Origin: Norana najaformis
Taxonomy: Eukaryota > Annelida > Clitellata > Crassiclitellata > Hormogastridae
Reading direction: 5' to 3'
Assembly: GCA_964023275.1 (NCBI GenBank)
Contig: OZ029921.1
Location: forward strand, 4,410,455-4,474,454
DNA length: 64,000 bases
The translations under genes and the position numbers were made by a program. Positions within the stretch are counted from its first letter, which is position 1. The number at the start of each line of letters is the position of its first letter. Under the pieces are notes generated by a model. It ran no database searches. It was not told where the DNA came from and worked only from the letters and a program-made list of their open reading frames with translations. This document shows, in pieces, positions 41,701 to 54,535 of the stretch.

Positions 41701-42720
41701 GCAATGAAATCAGTAGCAATGCAAGCAGCATGGAGGCTAGCAAAGAAATCGGTAGCAATGCAAGTAACATGCAGGCTAGCAATGAAATCAGTAGGAATGG
41801 AAGCAAACACGCACAGGCTAGCAATGAAATCAGTAGCGTTGCAAGTAACATGAAGGCTAACAATGAAATCGGTAGCAGTGCAAGCAAGCACAGGCTTGCA
41901 ATGAAATCAGTAGCGTGGCAAGTAACATGAAGGCTAGCAATGACATCAGTAGCAATGCAAGCAAGCACGCACAGGCTAGCAATGAAATCAGTAGCAATGC
42001 AAGCAAGCACGCACAGGCTAGCAATGAAATCAGTAGCGTTGCAAGTAACATGCAGACTAGCAATGAAATCAGTAGCAATGCAAGCAAGCACGCACAGGCT
42101 AGCAATGAAATCAGTAGCAATGCAAGCAAGCACGCACAGGCTAGCAATGAAATCAGTAGCAATGCAAGCAAGCACGCACAGGCTAGCAATGAAATCAGTA
42201 GCAATGCAAGCAAGCACAGACAGGCTAGCAATGAACTCAGTAGCGTTGCAAGTAACATGAAGGCTAGCAATGAAATCAGTAGCAATGCAAGCAGCATGGA
42301 GGCTAGCAAAGAAATCGGTAGCAATGCAAGTAACATGCAGGCTAGCAATGAAATCAGTAGCAATGGAAGCAAACACGCACAGGCTAGCAATGAAATCAGT
42401 AGCGTTGCAAGTAACATGAAGGCTAGCAATGAAATCGGTAGCAGTGCAAGCAAGCACAGGCTAGCAATGAAATCAGTAGCGTGGCAAGTAACATGAAGGC
42501 TAGCAATGACATCAGTAGCAATGCAAGAAAGCACGCACAGGCTAGCAATGAAATCAGTAGCAGTGCAAGCAAGCATGCAGGCTAGCACTGAAATCGGTAG
42601 TAATGCAAGCAAGCACACAGGCTAGCAATGAAATCAGTAGCGTTCAAGTAACATGAAGGCTAGCAATTAAATCAGTAGCAATGCAGCAGGCTAGCAATGA
42701 AATCAGTAGCAGATGAAAAG
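38755..42720. repeat. 38/39/42-bp satellite array
   Basis: Units share GCTAGCAATGAAATCAGTAG and differ in their ends: CAAGCAAGCACGCACAG (42 bp), CAAGTAACATGAAG (39 bp) or a 38-bp form. A block at 40234-40815 recurs at 41915-42496, a 1681-bp higher-order period. Because most units are multiples of three, open frames of up to 278 codons exist on both strands. These are artefacts of the repeat. Edges decay into irregular GCAGTTGAAGCAAGCAG sequence at 42720-42960. Confidence 0.97.
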
Positions 42721-43074
42721 TAAGCAAGCAGGCTAGCAATGAGTAGCAGATGAAGCAAGCAAGTTAGCAAACAGCAGCAGATAGCAAGCAAGCAGTTGCC
42801 TCTGAAGCTCAATCAGTTGCAGTTGAAGCATGCAGTTGCAGTCAAGCAGTTGCACTTGCAGCTAAAGCAAACAGCTGCAGAGCAGTTGAAGCAAGCTCTT
42901 GAAAGGAACAGTTGCAGTTGAAGCAAGCAGTTGACAAAAGCAGCAGTTCAGGCAAGCAAACTTGTGAAGGAATGAAGATCTACACGAAGCTTACCCTTAG
43001 CTGAGTTCTGGCGACTGTCCTGTGAGAAGAGGATGAGGAACAACGGGGTCGAGTGGGCCCACCGCTGCCCAAGT

Positions 43075-43440
43075 GGAAACTCCAGCTGAAGATCATCACC
43101 TGACTTCTCCAGAGGCAAACGAATCTAGATAGACATCAACATAATGCAAATTATTACACATTCATATAGCCCCTTTCAATGACAAACAGCACAAAGACAT
43201 AATTATGAGTAATGCTTGCATCAGCATACAGCTCATAATAAGGCAGAGAAAGGAAGAAAGAAAGACAAAGAGATAGGGGCTAACAGATTAAAAAAACGAC
43301 CATCAGTTTCGCCGTGGAAATCTAATTTTCTGATAATCAGAGTCCTCCATAATTTTACAAACGAGATGCTCTATTTCTAAAAAATCTACTGACATTTAGC
43401 GAATACAATTTAACATGTGTAAAAGGATCCACTGAATGAA
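43075..43440. repeat. Right flank of the 42-bp array (duplicate of the left flank)
   Basis: Same ordered blocks as 38340-38730, ending AAAAGGATCCACTGAAT. It also holds TTTCGCCGTGGAAATC, shared with 45868-45885 and 48004-48020. Confidence 0.8.
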
Positions 43441-43504
43441 GGATATTTTCAGAACTCCTTGGCTAGTGCCATAACAAATACTTCTAAATATCAGATATAA
43501 CCCC

Positions 43505-43975
43505 TATGCTTAAATCTTTACAGTGGCTTCCTATTCAGCAAAGGATCTGTTTCAAAATTAGGACTTACAGTTTATAAAACATTGAACTACGGCCAACCAC
43601 AATACTTGAAATCAGTCCTTATTCCCCAGACTTACCATTATTCTGCAAGGTCATCTGATTGTCTTTATCTGGTCATACCTTGGGCTAGAACTGTTCTGGG
43701 TAAACAAGCATTTTCGGCTGCTGGACCAAAATTCTGGAATTCCCTCCCTGTGTCTGTTCGTTCTGCTCAGTCGCTTCTGTCATTTCGTTCTCAGCTTAAA
43801 ACTTACCTGTTTCAAATTGCTTATCTACCATAGGCTGCCTCTCTGTCGTGCGGATTGACCTTCTGGATATCGACCTGATTGTAGCTTGTTTTTGGTGTGC
43901 CATCGGTTGATGCCTTGTGCATTAGACACCGGCGCATTAGAAGTTGCTAATTATAGTTCTTATTATTATTTGACA
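43505..43975 (+). mobile_element. L2/CR1-like LINE 3' end with 3'UTR
   Basis: [18 protein letters not shown], a frame change, then LNYGQPQYLKSVL and GPKFWNSLPVSVRSAQSLL, ending FRSQLKTYLFQIAYLP-stop at 43833. This is the C-terminal tail typical of L2/CR1 polyproteins. The ~140 bp after the stop recurs without coding sequence at 59968-60085 and, inverted, at 62578-62690. It is therefore the family's 3'UTR and ends in an ATT-rich tail. Confidence 0.8.
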
Positions 43976-44329
43976 TCGGCTCAAAAACTGTTTCTAGTGT
44001 GGCCGTGCAAATGGAATTTTAAAATGTCAGTCCTTCGAACAAAATGGCGAGCGATGAAACAATCTATAAAACATTAGAAGCTGGACTGCTAAAAAAAAAT
44101 CGGCTGCCTTCTGGCGAATGCAATTTAACTAGATGCATTAATGTATTCGCCACACGACATAACATTTATAAATCCAAATTCGCGTACACATACTGCTTCT
44201 TATATCGCACGCCATTTTGTGCAAATTTATTCATGTAACGAAATTTCGCGAAAATTGATTTCACAGCGAGAGACAGAGAGACTGGCTCAAATACTAAGTT
44301 CAAATCGATCAGTAATTCTAATTCAGGCT

Positions 44330-44640
44330 CGCAACGAAATCAATAGCAATGAAATCAGTAGCAATGCAAGCAAGTAAGCACACAGGCTAGCAAGGAAATC
44401 AGTAGCAGTGCAAGCAAGTAAGCACGCAGGCTAGCAATGAAATCAGTAGCAATAAAAGCAAGCAAGCATCACAGGCTAGCAATGAAACCAGTAGCATATG
44501 AAAAGTGAGCAAGCAGGCTAGCAATGAGTAGCAGATAATGCAAGTAAGTTAGCAAACAGTAGCAGGTGAAGCAGGCAATGAGTAGCAGATGAAGCAAGCA
44601 GTTGAAGGAATCAAACAAGCAGTTACAGCTGAAGTTCAAG
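44330..44640. repeat. Outlying block of the 42-bp satellite
   Basis: A handful of GCTAGCAATGAAATCAGTAG units, then the same decayed GCAGATGAAGCAAGCAG sequence that borders the main array. Confidence 0.9.
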
Positions 44641-45179
44641 CACTCTACAGGAACGAATCGAACGTAATTAGATAGATAGACAGTCAGGCAAACAGGCAGG
44701 CAGACAGACAGACAGATTTCACTGACTCACTCACTAACTCATTGACCGACTGACTCATGCACTCATCACTCACTCAATCATTGAGACTTGTATAAACAGC
44801 AGAGTGAGTGCCTCGAACCCTTAACCCCAAAGTCCTATACTGGCATTACTGCTCACTTATCAAACCGATGCCAGGTTCCGACGTCGGTCACGGTCCGCAG
44901 GTTTCGCTCGGGTGGTTTGCATGTGGCTCTGCTTGGTCTGGGAATCCATGGGATTCAAAGCTACGTCACGCCTGACCTCGTTTACACGTAATGCCATCTA
45001 TCTAACTTTGCTCCTAACAGGGCAACAATTCTTGTGTTAATTGTTCCTGTTCTTGTCTCTCACTTCCTCTCCATTTCCCTTAATTCCCATCATTTCTTCT
45101 TTTCTTTGCTTTTCTTCATTTTCTTCCTCTTTCTTTTGTTTCCTCTCTAAATCGATCTTCAATATTTTCAACTCTTCTT

Positions 45180-45525
45180 TTTTCTTCCTATTCTCATCTC
45201 TTCCTCTTCTTTCTTTGTTTATTAGATTACATCTCTTCAGTCTCATCATCTTTGTTTTCTCTTTTTTTTCCATCTCATTTTTCTAAAACTTTTTTCCTCT
45301 TCTTCCTCTTCTTCTTCCTCCTCCTCCTCCTCCTCATCTTTTGACTTTTAAAACCAGATGATGGATTGCTTAGACTCACTAGCATCTTCCAGGTTCTTTC
45401 TCTATTGATGTCAGCTCCTCATTCAGCGTTTCTTCTTGTCACTGTTTCTGCTTCTCATCCATTTCTCTCTCTGTCTCTCTCTCTGTCTCTGTCTCTGTCT
45501 GTCTCTGTCTGTCTCTCTGTCTCTG

Positions 45526-45559
<34 letters not shown>

Positions 45560-46440
45560 AACAGCACAGAGCATACAGCTCATAAAAGGAAAAAAAGAAC
45601 AAATCAATTCTTATCAGTTTTGTCGTGGAAATGACACTCTGAATTTCTAATAAATCTACTGACATTTAGCGAATACAATTTAACATGCGTCACATCGGCT
45701 CAAACAAATTTTTTTTCACAGGGAGGAGCCAGAAAATTGTTTCTATTGTGGCGGCGCATATAGAATTTCCTGAAAATCTGATTCCTCCGTACAAAATGCA
45801 CAAATTGCCTCACCGTACAGCTCATGATAAGGCAGAGAAAGGAAGAAAGAGAGACAAAGAGATCAGTTTCGCCGTGGAAATCTACTTTTCTGATATTCAG
45901 AGTCCTCCATAATTTTACAAACGAGATGCTCAATTTCTAAAAAATGGATCAGTAGCAGTGTAAGCAAGCACACAGGCTAGCAATGAAATCAGTGGCAATG
46001 CAAGCAAGCAAGCATGCAGGCTAGCAATGAAATCAGTAGCAATGAAGTCAGTAGCAATCCAAGCAACATGCAGGCAAGAAAGCACACAGGCTAGCAATGA
46101 AATCAGTAGCAATGCAAGCAAGCATGCAGGCTAGCAATGAAATCAGTAGCAATGCAAGCTACATGCAGGCTAGCCTTCCTATTCTCATCTCTTCCTCGTC
46201 TTTCTTTGTTTATTAGATTACATCTATTCATTCTCATCTCTTTTCCTTCTTCTTTTTCCACCTCCTTTCTCTTAAACTTCTTCTTCCTCTTCCTCCCCTC
46301 CTCCTCATCTTTTGACTATTTTAAAATCAGATAATGGATAGCTTAGACTCACTAGCATCTTCCAGTTCTTCCTCCATTGATGTCAGCTCCTCGTTCAGCG
46401 TTTCTTCTTGTCACCAATTCTACTTCTCATCCATTTCACG
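45180..46440. repeat. Tandem duplication of a pyrimidine-rich segment
   Basis: 45180-45470 and 46175-46437 share TATTCTCATCTCTTCCTC, GCTTAGACTCACTAGCATCT and GTTCAGCGTTTCTTCTTGTC in order, with offsets of about 1 kb. Between them lie a TCTG microsatellite (45462-45560), a copy of the CTACTGACATTTAGCGAATA flank element and a satellite block. Confidence 0.75.
45950..46172. repeat. Outlying block of the 42-bp satellite
   Basis: About five units (CAGTAGCAATGCAAGCAAGC) bounded by a TTTCTAAAAAATGG junction on the left and pyrimidine-rich sequence on the right. Confidence 0.9.
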
Positions 46441-47084
46441 CTAAAGAAGTTGCATGTGATGCTCGCGCTGCTGAAGCTGGATCTATAAAACACCAAACAT
46501 TTCAAGAAATTGTAATCGCAGGTGAATTAAGCAGCCTAGAGATAATAGCACTAGTTTTACATGATTAAGGAGAGATTCTTCGTTCTGAGGATACAGCATG
46601 GCAAGCACAGTGAAGATAAGCAATGTCAAGTATGGTTATCATGTGGATGGGAGAAGATCCATTGCAGAACATGCCACCTATGCCAATCAACCACCATCCC
46701 CTGGAGTCGGTATAAGGGGAAGGATTCAGTTTAGTTTTTATTATTTATGCATTTATTGAGCAGCGCCTTCTAATGCCTAAAATCAGTTGATTGGGGTGAG
46801 CAATTGCGAGTGAAGGACTAGCTCAAGGACCCTACAGCTTTAAAATGAAAACTTGCCTCTTCAGTTAGAGCAAAGGATGGTCTCGGTGTGAGTTGCAATA
46901 ACTGTCCGACTTACCTTACGAATTCTCCAACTCTTGGTGAATTCTTGCAATATCTGCGCTGGTCTTTCACTTAAAACTGAAAACTATTTCCTTTTAATTA
47001 CTCGAATAAAACGCGTCTCTCAATACCAACTCAAAATCAATGCAAAGCCAAAGGCACTGTGCTGCCACCTTGCGCCCAAACTAT

Positions 47085-47512
47085 AGATGGGCGTACAAGT
47101 GTTTACGAGTGTCAACAGTCTTATCTTGCTCTGGAACGAGGAGGAGCGCCCAAACCAAACGGCCAGCGCACCACATGTCTGTTTTCAAACGAGTCTTGAT
47201 TGAGTGTAGTCAGCAAACCGTGACCGTTATAACAAGTGTGAAGTGAAACAAAAGAGCATTCAAACCAATCGGCCAGCGTTTTCAAACGATCTGCATACTG
47301 TAGATGGGTCATGCGTGGTCAGCGAACCGTGACGGTGTAAAAGATGTGGAGCGAAAAGGAGTGCTCAGTCCAATCGACCCGCGTGGCACAAGACTGTTTT
47401 CAAACGATTTGCATATGACAGACGGGCCTTGAACTTGAGAGTGGTCAGTAAACCATGACCGCGTTTATCAGGTGTGGAGTGAGAAGGAGCGCTTAAACTA
47501 GTCTGCCATGAT
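47085..47512. repeat. Tandem array of the octamer-containing repeat, ~115-126 bp units
   Basis: About 3.5 units with GTGGTCAGCGAACCGTGACG at ~47205, 47317 and 47443, each with TTTTCAAACGATTTGCATA-like sequence. One exact ATTTGCAT is at 47407-47414. Confidence 0.75.
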
Positions 47513-48344
47513 AAAGCCAAAAATGGGACAAATACTATAAAAATTACCCTAAGCATGCACGCGCATCCTTATCATACAGTCTAAAGTTTGCCTTCGTGCT
47601 ATCTTGAGCATATTAGGCCAGGTGACCAGTGCTCTCCCTCGCCGGCTGATCTTCTTACTGATAGTTCTGCTGTTATTTAGCTAATATAATAGAAATAAAT
47701 GCATAAACACAAACTAAAAGATGGATAACTAAATAATTCTACCAACATCTAGGAAATAAAATTTGAAATGCGTAACAACATCCATTATGTAAAGGACATT
47801 TGACATTTGCTTCTTACGCAAGGCCCACATACTACTTTCAAACCATCAGTCACCGTCTCATTGAAGTAACTGTATTAAAAATGTTTTATCTTCTCTCTTT
47901 TCCACCTTCTATTTTTTATCTTTTATCTTTTCCATCTTCTACTTTGTGCTTATGTCACTAGGGCATAGGGCCTAACAGATAAAATAATAAATTCTTACCA
48001 GTTTCGCCGTGGAAATCAAATTTTCTGATATTCGGATTCCTCAACAAGGTAATAGGAGAACTAGAGAAAGTGCTGCCGTGTATTAAAATGAGCTGTACCT
48101 GCCAGAAGTGACGTATCACTAGGCCAGCTAGTAGACGGGTCAGCTGTCAACAACGCATCTGCCAAGGCAGTTAGGATGTAGAATTTGGCCAAATTTATAA
48201 TAAACATATCTTTGTCTCCAGCCCCACTGAATTTTGTTTGTTATTTCTAACTCATGTATGGGACGCTAATTTTGCGTTTTCGTTACGTAGGTGTAATACA
48301 TGTTCTCAGGCGCCTCTGTGCGTGAGGATGCCGGTTCATGGACC

Positions 48345-48510
48345 GGTCGTGGCTTTTTCAGAGATTTTAATCTAGGGCTAGCACGGTCCCTACACGGGGA
48401 CCTTAAATGGCGTGGTACCCTTTTAAACGGGCAGCGGTGATGAAGGATCTCACCCGATAAATTCATTGAATAATGATCGGGGTCGAGGCCATACGGTCGT
48501 CATAGAAAAG
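48345..48510 (+). repeat. Dispersed repeat (GGGGACCTTAAAT family), copy 2
   Basis: Longest copy: AGGGCTAGCACGGTCCCTAC, GGGGACCTTAAATGGCGTGG, then GATGAAGGATCTCACCCGAT and GGTCGAGGCCATACGGTCGT. Confidence 0.8.
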
Positions 48511-49912
48511 GGTGTACATTTACTTTTTCACGAGTCCCTGACAACGCACGTCTTCTTCACCTAGAGTACTTTGATTGCATAACTCTACAGGTCTTTGAAT
48601 AGGGTCAATTGTGGTACGTAGGCTTTCATAGTAGCTGGGCAAAGTAAGTTATCACATTACTTGAAATCCACTTAAATTGATTACTTTGGCACAATTTGTT
48701 AACATCATCATCAATATCATCATCAACATCGTCATAGCCATCATCATCACAGTAACTGAAAGTAACAAACATAATGTAACTTCAAGTTGCCTTTATTAAA
48801 GAAATCTCTTCTAGAACCAAGTCAATAAAAACAGTTGCAATAATAATATGATACATAAAAGTTTCTCAATTACAAAACACATAAAGACAGCTAACAGTTC
48901 ACTGCCCTTTAAAAACGACAGTTTTCATCCTGTACAAGTCCAGAGTAAGTTTTGTATTGGTGATGCAGTCTAATTTTTATGTACGGTGAGGCAATGGACC
49001 TTATCAGAGTAACCTGGTGGGATTGGTGTGGTTTCCAGCCCATGCTCAGCAAGAGAGACAGAACTCTCACTGCCAATAAAACTTGACAAAATATCATTCT
49101 TTACATCCATAATTACATTATTATTAACTACAGGTTTCTTCGAATACTACCATTCCTACTCTTACAGTTAATTCGATAACCACCGAAACGGAACCGAATT
49201 TTAAAAATAATACGAAAAACCGGAAACTGATACCGACTTAAAACACCGATAGGCCTACCGACTCAATTCTAGTTTGCGCATGAGCATTATAGCCACATTA
49301 TGCTGAATGGCGCTTACAGACACTGGCATTTGATGTAGCCCATGCATACAAGCCTTATGGATACCTTCAACTCAGTACTAAAGGCCACTTCGGTCAGGCT
49401 ACAAAGGCCTGCGCAAAACTGTGCTCGATTATTAAGTATCTACTCTGTATTTGATTAAATACCATTTGCAGAATTAATTATCAATTTTAAAATGTCTATT
49501 TTTTCAAATTCAGTTTTTGAATCCGATATTTAATTTAGTCTGTCTGTCTGCCTGTCTGTCTGTGTGTCTGTCTGTCGTCTGTCTGTCTGTCTGTCTGTCC
49601 ACATTCTCCAGCGTCTTTGTCTCTGTTCGGTCTTCCTTTATCTTTGAAATTTTCGTATAATTTCCCACAAAAACTGAATTATACAGCATGTACATAAATC
49701 TAAGATTTTTCATCCAAGTGACCCTTGTAGGTCAAAATATGTGACCTAAAGAGGACCTTGTAAGTTAATCTTTGTTGCAGCAGCGCCATCTGGGCATATG
49801 GAACACGCATACAATCGAGGACCTTCAAGTTTTTTCTAACTTTAGACAACGGAATCAGTTTATTGGGGCCAGAAAATCCGACACAGAGTCGATTAAAAAT
49901 CCTAAACTGGCC

Positions 49913-49945
<33 letters not shown>

Positions 49946-50331
49946 GCACAACTATCATGTGAATCATTATATACATATATGGAGACATGTAGTCTGTATG
50001 TTTAGTATACATATTTTAATAAAGACGTATATAACATATGTTGCATGTATGTATGAGGACAATTGATATAGCGCTTTTAAGCACCTCACATAAGCGCTGC
50101 ACGCATGACTTTCTAGCTGATATATGTATGTATGCATGTACGGCATATACATAAACATGTATGGCATATACATATACGCAAGCTTTAATCAAATGTTCCA
50201 GATTAGGGTTAGGGCCTATATACGGCGAACCAAAGGTCCACTCTTTCATCCGAACGGATGTATTATTGCAAAAACATCGTCCATGCAGGCCACCAAAGTT
50301 CCGGATAACTCACCTAAGTCCTGTCTCCAGC

Positions 50332-50495
50332 CATTGGCGGATTTAGCTATATGCGCGGAGGAGGGCGGTTCCTCGTTCCGCTCTAGGCCTATATGTTGGC
50401 GCCCCTCAGAACAGACCGTGTTTGGTGGACTGCCACAACATGGCGCCCCTCTGAAAAAGTCCTTGCCCCCGCAAGCAATCCTAATTCCGCCACTG
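50332..50495 (-). mobile_element. hAT-like MITE, inverted copy
   Basis: CATTGGCGGATT at the left and AATTCCGCCACTG at the right. The interior matches the 30956 element in reverse (TGGCGCCCC..., CTTGCCCC.GCAA). Flanks TCTCCAGC and TCTCCTGT agree at 6 of 8 bases. Confidence 0.75.
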
Positions 50496-50499
50496 TCTC

Positions 50500-52440
50500 C
50501 TGTTAGCCTATATAACCGAAACTGCAGCCGACTTCTGGTATGTTTTCAACTTAACTTGATGAAGTTTCTGATGAAGGTTTAATAATTGTTCAAGACCATT
50601 TCTTGTGAGAGAAATGCGTATAGCTGTCAATTATAGCATCGCACATAACATTGACCTAAAAAGTGGCTCGAGGAGATTCGAACCCTATAATGAAGGTATA
50701 ATAATTGTTGAAAATCGTTTCTGCCGGCAACTGATATCAGCTTAATTCCTATCAATAGGCTATATGTGACAAGTCGCCTTTTGAAGTGTTGCCTCCGATG
50801 TTTTGCTCCCTTTTCCCTAAAACTGATTTTTCCTTACCATGAAATTTCATTTCTTCCCGGTTTAAATCGACGGCCAAAAACAAACAACAGTTTTCCGCTG
50901 ACGGAGTCGCCCGTATAGCCTACCACTGTCAGGTAATTTATTTATATTTTTACCCGAGGTACATAATGATCATTCAGTAGTCAGAAATTAACACAGGAGC
51001 AAGAAAGGCATCTGAAAGTAACTGGCCTCATCCTAAGTTTATTATTTTTAAAGTTAATATTTATTTATTATTGTTGTTGTCGTCGTTGCTATTATTTATC
51101 TGTTTTTGTTTATTTCTCTGCGCAGGTCTTCCACTCCTCTTCCACAAATCCTCTCCTGATTCTTCTTCGTCTCCTTATCTGTCCTGCAGATCCAATTCCA
51201 AGCATCACCCACCGTAGCCGTCTGACTGTCTGCCTGACTCTTGGATCCTGTCCTGGAAACGAACCCTCCTTGCCTATCGGTTCTGTTTTGAATGAGCGTC
51301 TGTGAATAAGTTGGTTCCCGCGACTTAGCTTTCGTTGGGCGCTAATGAAATCTCAAGTTTACGATTACGATTACTATTTATTTATTTATTTACTTTTGTG
51401 TGTACGTCTGTATCGTGGTTGTGGACATATTAATTGCCCTGCGCGGGTGACGCTAAGCAGAGGAAACACACTCGCTCGGTTTTATCATCAACATGGACTC
51501 CCTGGTTTAGCTCTTTAGTAGCTGTTTGGTAGCTGTTCAGCATAGCATCGCACAGCATGGCGTAATAAAATAATGACCAAACATTCATTGTCTCTTATCC
51601 GACTTGTTGCTATTTCGGACTCAGCAGACGAGATGAAGAGGCAAAGTACACGTCGTCTGCGTCGGAATCTGTTTCTCTGAGCCCCTCACCCGCCGGTCAC
51701 AAACTGCTGTGTAAAATGCAAATGCAATTAAATTCGTCTAAAAACTTATTTTATGCTGATAAAAGTGTAAGGTAAGAAAAGCTACTTACCAAATTATACC
51801 TTATCAAATGATACCTTACCATATTTACCATGCCATAGATTAGGCCTACTTCGCCATAGGGTGAGGGCCGGTAGGGTGGGGTGACTGAGTGAAGTGAGGT
51901 GACTGGCACCGTAGTCGTCTGGGGATTATAGGACGTCGGGAAAGGGAAATTCACGCTCGCTGGGGCCAAACTCGTGGATAGTAGGTTATGAGTGTTGGGG
52001 AACACTGACGTGCGGAACCAGAGGAGGCTAAAGTAACCTTGGAAGACTGTCGACAAAAAATTAACATTTTTCAGTCGTTGAGATTTAGCCGACCGCGTGC
52101 AGGCAATCTAAATTTCTGTCGATTTTCCAGCTCATCGCAGCTTTATTGGTTTATCGAGTCATCCTTCCCGCACCTGCCTATTTCTCGTTTCCTTCCCTGC
52201 CGACTTCCCAGGCTTTTTTCCCATCCCGAAAAATAGCCAAGACTTTTGAAAAATTTACCTTAATGGTAAAACTTTTTCGAGCATGGTCCTCTGTCCTCTC
52301 GTGTGCCTACGCCATTCGATATCAGCATCCAGGTCTTAACGACATCTTTTGGATTCCAAGGTCGTTAACGTCGGCATTGCTTTAACTTACACGTTTAAAA
52401 AATCTTTCCAGAATTGTGTGTATATTATGATATGTGCTAC
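50500..52440. other. Intergenic stretch, one SINE-like copy only
   Basis: 50500-51110 and 51390-52440 show no convincing ORF, repeat or RNA. TTTACCCGAGGTACATAATG at 50950 is a remnant of the ATT-linked repeat of 24308. Confidence 0.5.
51115..51385 (+). mobile_element. ATTACGA-tailed SINE-like repeat, copy 4 (longest)
   Basis: Runs from a pyrimidine-rich start (CTTCCACTCCTCTTCCACAA) through CACCGTAGCCGTCTGACTG, TTGCCTATCGGTTCTGTTTT and CGACTTAGCTTTCGTTGGGC to TTTACGATTACGATTAC. No Pol III A/B boxes are clear. The tail type matches that of the L2-like LINE at 24200, which may mobilise it. Confidence 0.85.
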
Positions 52441-52595
52441 GCTGTTTCTCTGCCTGACCCTTGGATCTTGACTTGGAACCGAACACTTTTGCCTATCGAT
52501 TTTGTTTTGACTGAGCGCCTGTAAATAAGCTGGTCCCCGTGACGTGACTTTCGTTGGGCGCTATAGAGATCTCGGGATTACGATTACGATCTGAT
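52440..52595 (+). mobile_element. ATTACGA-tailed SINE-like repeat, copy 5
   Basis: TTTGCCTATCGATTTTGTTT, GAGCGCCTGTAAATAAGCTG and a GGGATTACGATTACGAT tail. The 5' part is truncated. Confidence 0.85.
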
Positions 52596-52671
52596 AGTCA
52601 GAGGGCTAAGAAAAGTTTGAAACTGAGGATTAGTAAGCATAGGCATTTCCCATTTCTCTCAGCTCTTAAAC

Positions 52672-52855
52672 ACAACCCACCCTAACAGCTCCTCTCCCCT
52701 TTTCTCTGGTCTTCTGGCAACCGGACTTGGTTCTTGACATGGCATCTTTGGACAACCCCACTGACTTGACGCAGCGCTAGTGAATAAGCTGGTGCCCTGC
52801 GCTTACTTTTAAGCAGCGCTTTAGAAATTTAGAAATTACGATTGCGATTACGAGG
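52672..52855 (+). mobile_element. ATTACGA-tailed SINE-like repeat, copy 6 (diverged)
   Basis: GCTCCTCTCCCCTTTTCTC start, GCTAGTGAATAAGCTGGTGC and an ATTACGATTGCGATTACGA tail. The middle is strongly changed. Confidence 0.75.
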
Positions 52856-53194
52856 CCATGGGGAAGTTGAACCCCAACAGGGACGACTTATGCAAATTTA
52901 TTAAAGATGCTGAAAACAAGAATACAATGCCTATTCGTTGGAGATAATATATTGAGTGGATCCGTTCTGTGTATATCGGTTTATTAGTTATCAGCAAAAT
53001 ACTCAGAAAAAAACTTAGTATTTTAATCTTTCTATCTTAATTATGTATATTTACTATTATAGTTAATTAAGTACATAATTAGTTAGCTGCTAATTAAATA
53101 GTTGAATAATTGAGATTATTTAGCTACTGGCATTGTCAAAGTGGCATGATAACTAGACTATGTTCATGTCATTTAAGGTTCCATTAATATGTAA

Positions 53195-53335
53195 CATATT
53201 ATAAAATCTGTTACGTATTACAAAATATGTAATGTATTACAAAATCTGCAACGTATTACAAAATAGTAACGTATTATGTAATGTGTTACAAAATATGTAA
53301 AGTGTTACATAAAGGTGTAATATGCTACTTGCTGA
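53195..53335. repeat. ~20-bp tandem repeat
   Basis: TGTAATGTATTACAAAAT-type units, partly palindromic (GTAAT/ATTAC), about seven copies. Confidence 0.8.
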
Positions 53336-53674
53336 ATTAACTTGTTACATAAAAATGTAATTAATTAAAGGCTTTGAATCAAATTTCTTCGTGTGACATA
53401 TTTATCAGCATGTTAAATCTAAAATAATTTTCTTAATATTTAGTTTTATTATTTCATTTAATGAAAATCCTTTACAGAATGCTCAAACCTTTGCAGAGAA
53501 AGGTTTCGCCTTTTCTCATTTGTCCAGAATTAGATTCGTAACATCAGAATGCTAACAGACATATATTGTCTGGTGATAAAATCAGCACACAAGTTGCAGA
53601 AGCTTTCTTTACAGTGGCTTCTTAGAAAAGACGCATCTAAGGTGTGTGTGGCTGTTCGATGTTGGCAACAGTGG

Positions 53675-53970
53675 ATTTGTTGGCTTATAATGTATTATAA
53701 GGGTCACATTAAATATCTGGTTGTATGCCACAGTGGCTGGGTTTGATTATTAAAGGCCACTTTAAAAGTCTGGATGTAGGGAACAAGGGCTGAGTTTTAT
53801 CATAAAGGGCCACATTAAGATTCTAGTTGTAGAGCCCAGTGGCTGGATTTGATTGTGAAAGGCCACAATAAATGTCTTGATGTATGGAATAGTGGATGAG
53901 TTTTATTTTTAAGGGCCACACTCAGTGCTGGATTTGTAGGCCACAATGGCTGGATTTGATTATACCACGC
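53675..53970. repeat. ~55-bp degenerate tandem repeat
   Basis: About five units of GGCTGGATTTGATTATAAA, GGGCCACATTAA and TCTGGATGTAGGGAACA. Confidence 0.8.
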
Positions 53971-54446
53971 AAATATATGTCTGTGTACGAAAATTCACAG
54001 TAAAATCAAGTATCATAATTGATTTTGAGTCAGTCAGATATTCTGTTAGCATATCACAAATTCAAAGCACCAAGCTGAAAGATTGCCTTTATTTATTCAA
54101 TTTTATCTCTCTGTAAGTCAATTTGTAAAAACGTTCTTGACTTTTGAACTGGCAGCTCGATTGGCTAATAAAACTTCGCCTCTTGTGGTAAACACAGAAC
54201 CAATAGATTGAACAGAATGCTAAAAAGAAGTTCTTGTACTCGCACAAGTTAGTTGTAACTCACGAAAGCACGATGGCGTCGTAAAATAACATTAGAATAA
54301 TAATCGGTAATAACACAGACAATGTATCGGCCAGGCGCCATTTAAAGCGACTGGCTCGACTCGATGCATGCGCACTGCAACTTCCGGGCCTTTGGGTCAA
54401 GGAAAAATGTTATGTAAACGAGTTGCTTATGTAGGTCCTATGTATG

Positions 54447-54478
<32 letters not shown>

Positions 54479-54535
54479 TGTATGTATTTGAACATTTGTG
54501 TAGTATATTTTAAGGATTTCACAGAGAAGCTGAAA

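Larger units (their letters stand above)
46440..50330. other. Intergenic stretch with few recognisable features
   Basis: Besides the repeats listed, it has TTTCGCCGTGGAAATC at 48004 (shared with the satellite flanks), TCATCA words (48710-48750), a TGTC run (49540-49600) and CATA runs (49915-49945). No coding region found. Confidence 0.5.

Noticed and set aside
39955..42496. Long ORFs of 193-278 codons on both strands
   Set aside because: They come from 39/42-bp units being multiples of three. Both strands are open at once and the peptides are pure low-complexity repeats.
50200..50215. Telomere-like TTAGGGTTAGGG
   Set aside because: Only two units in unique sequence; no array.
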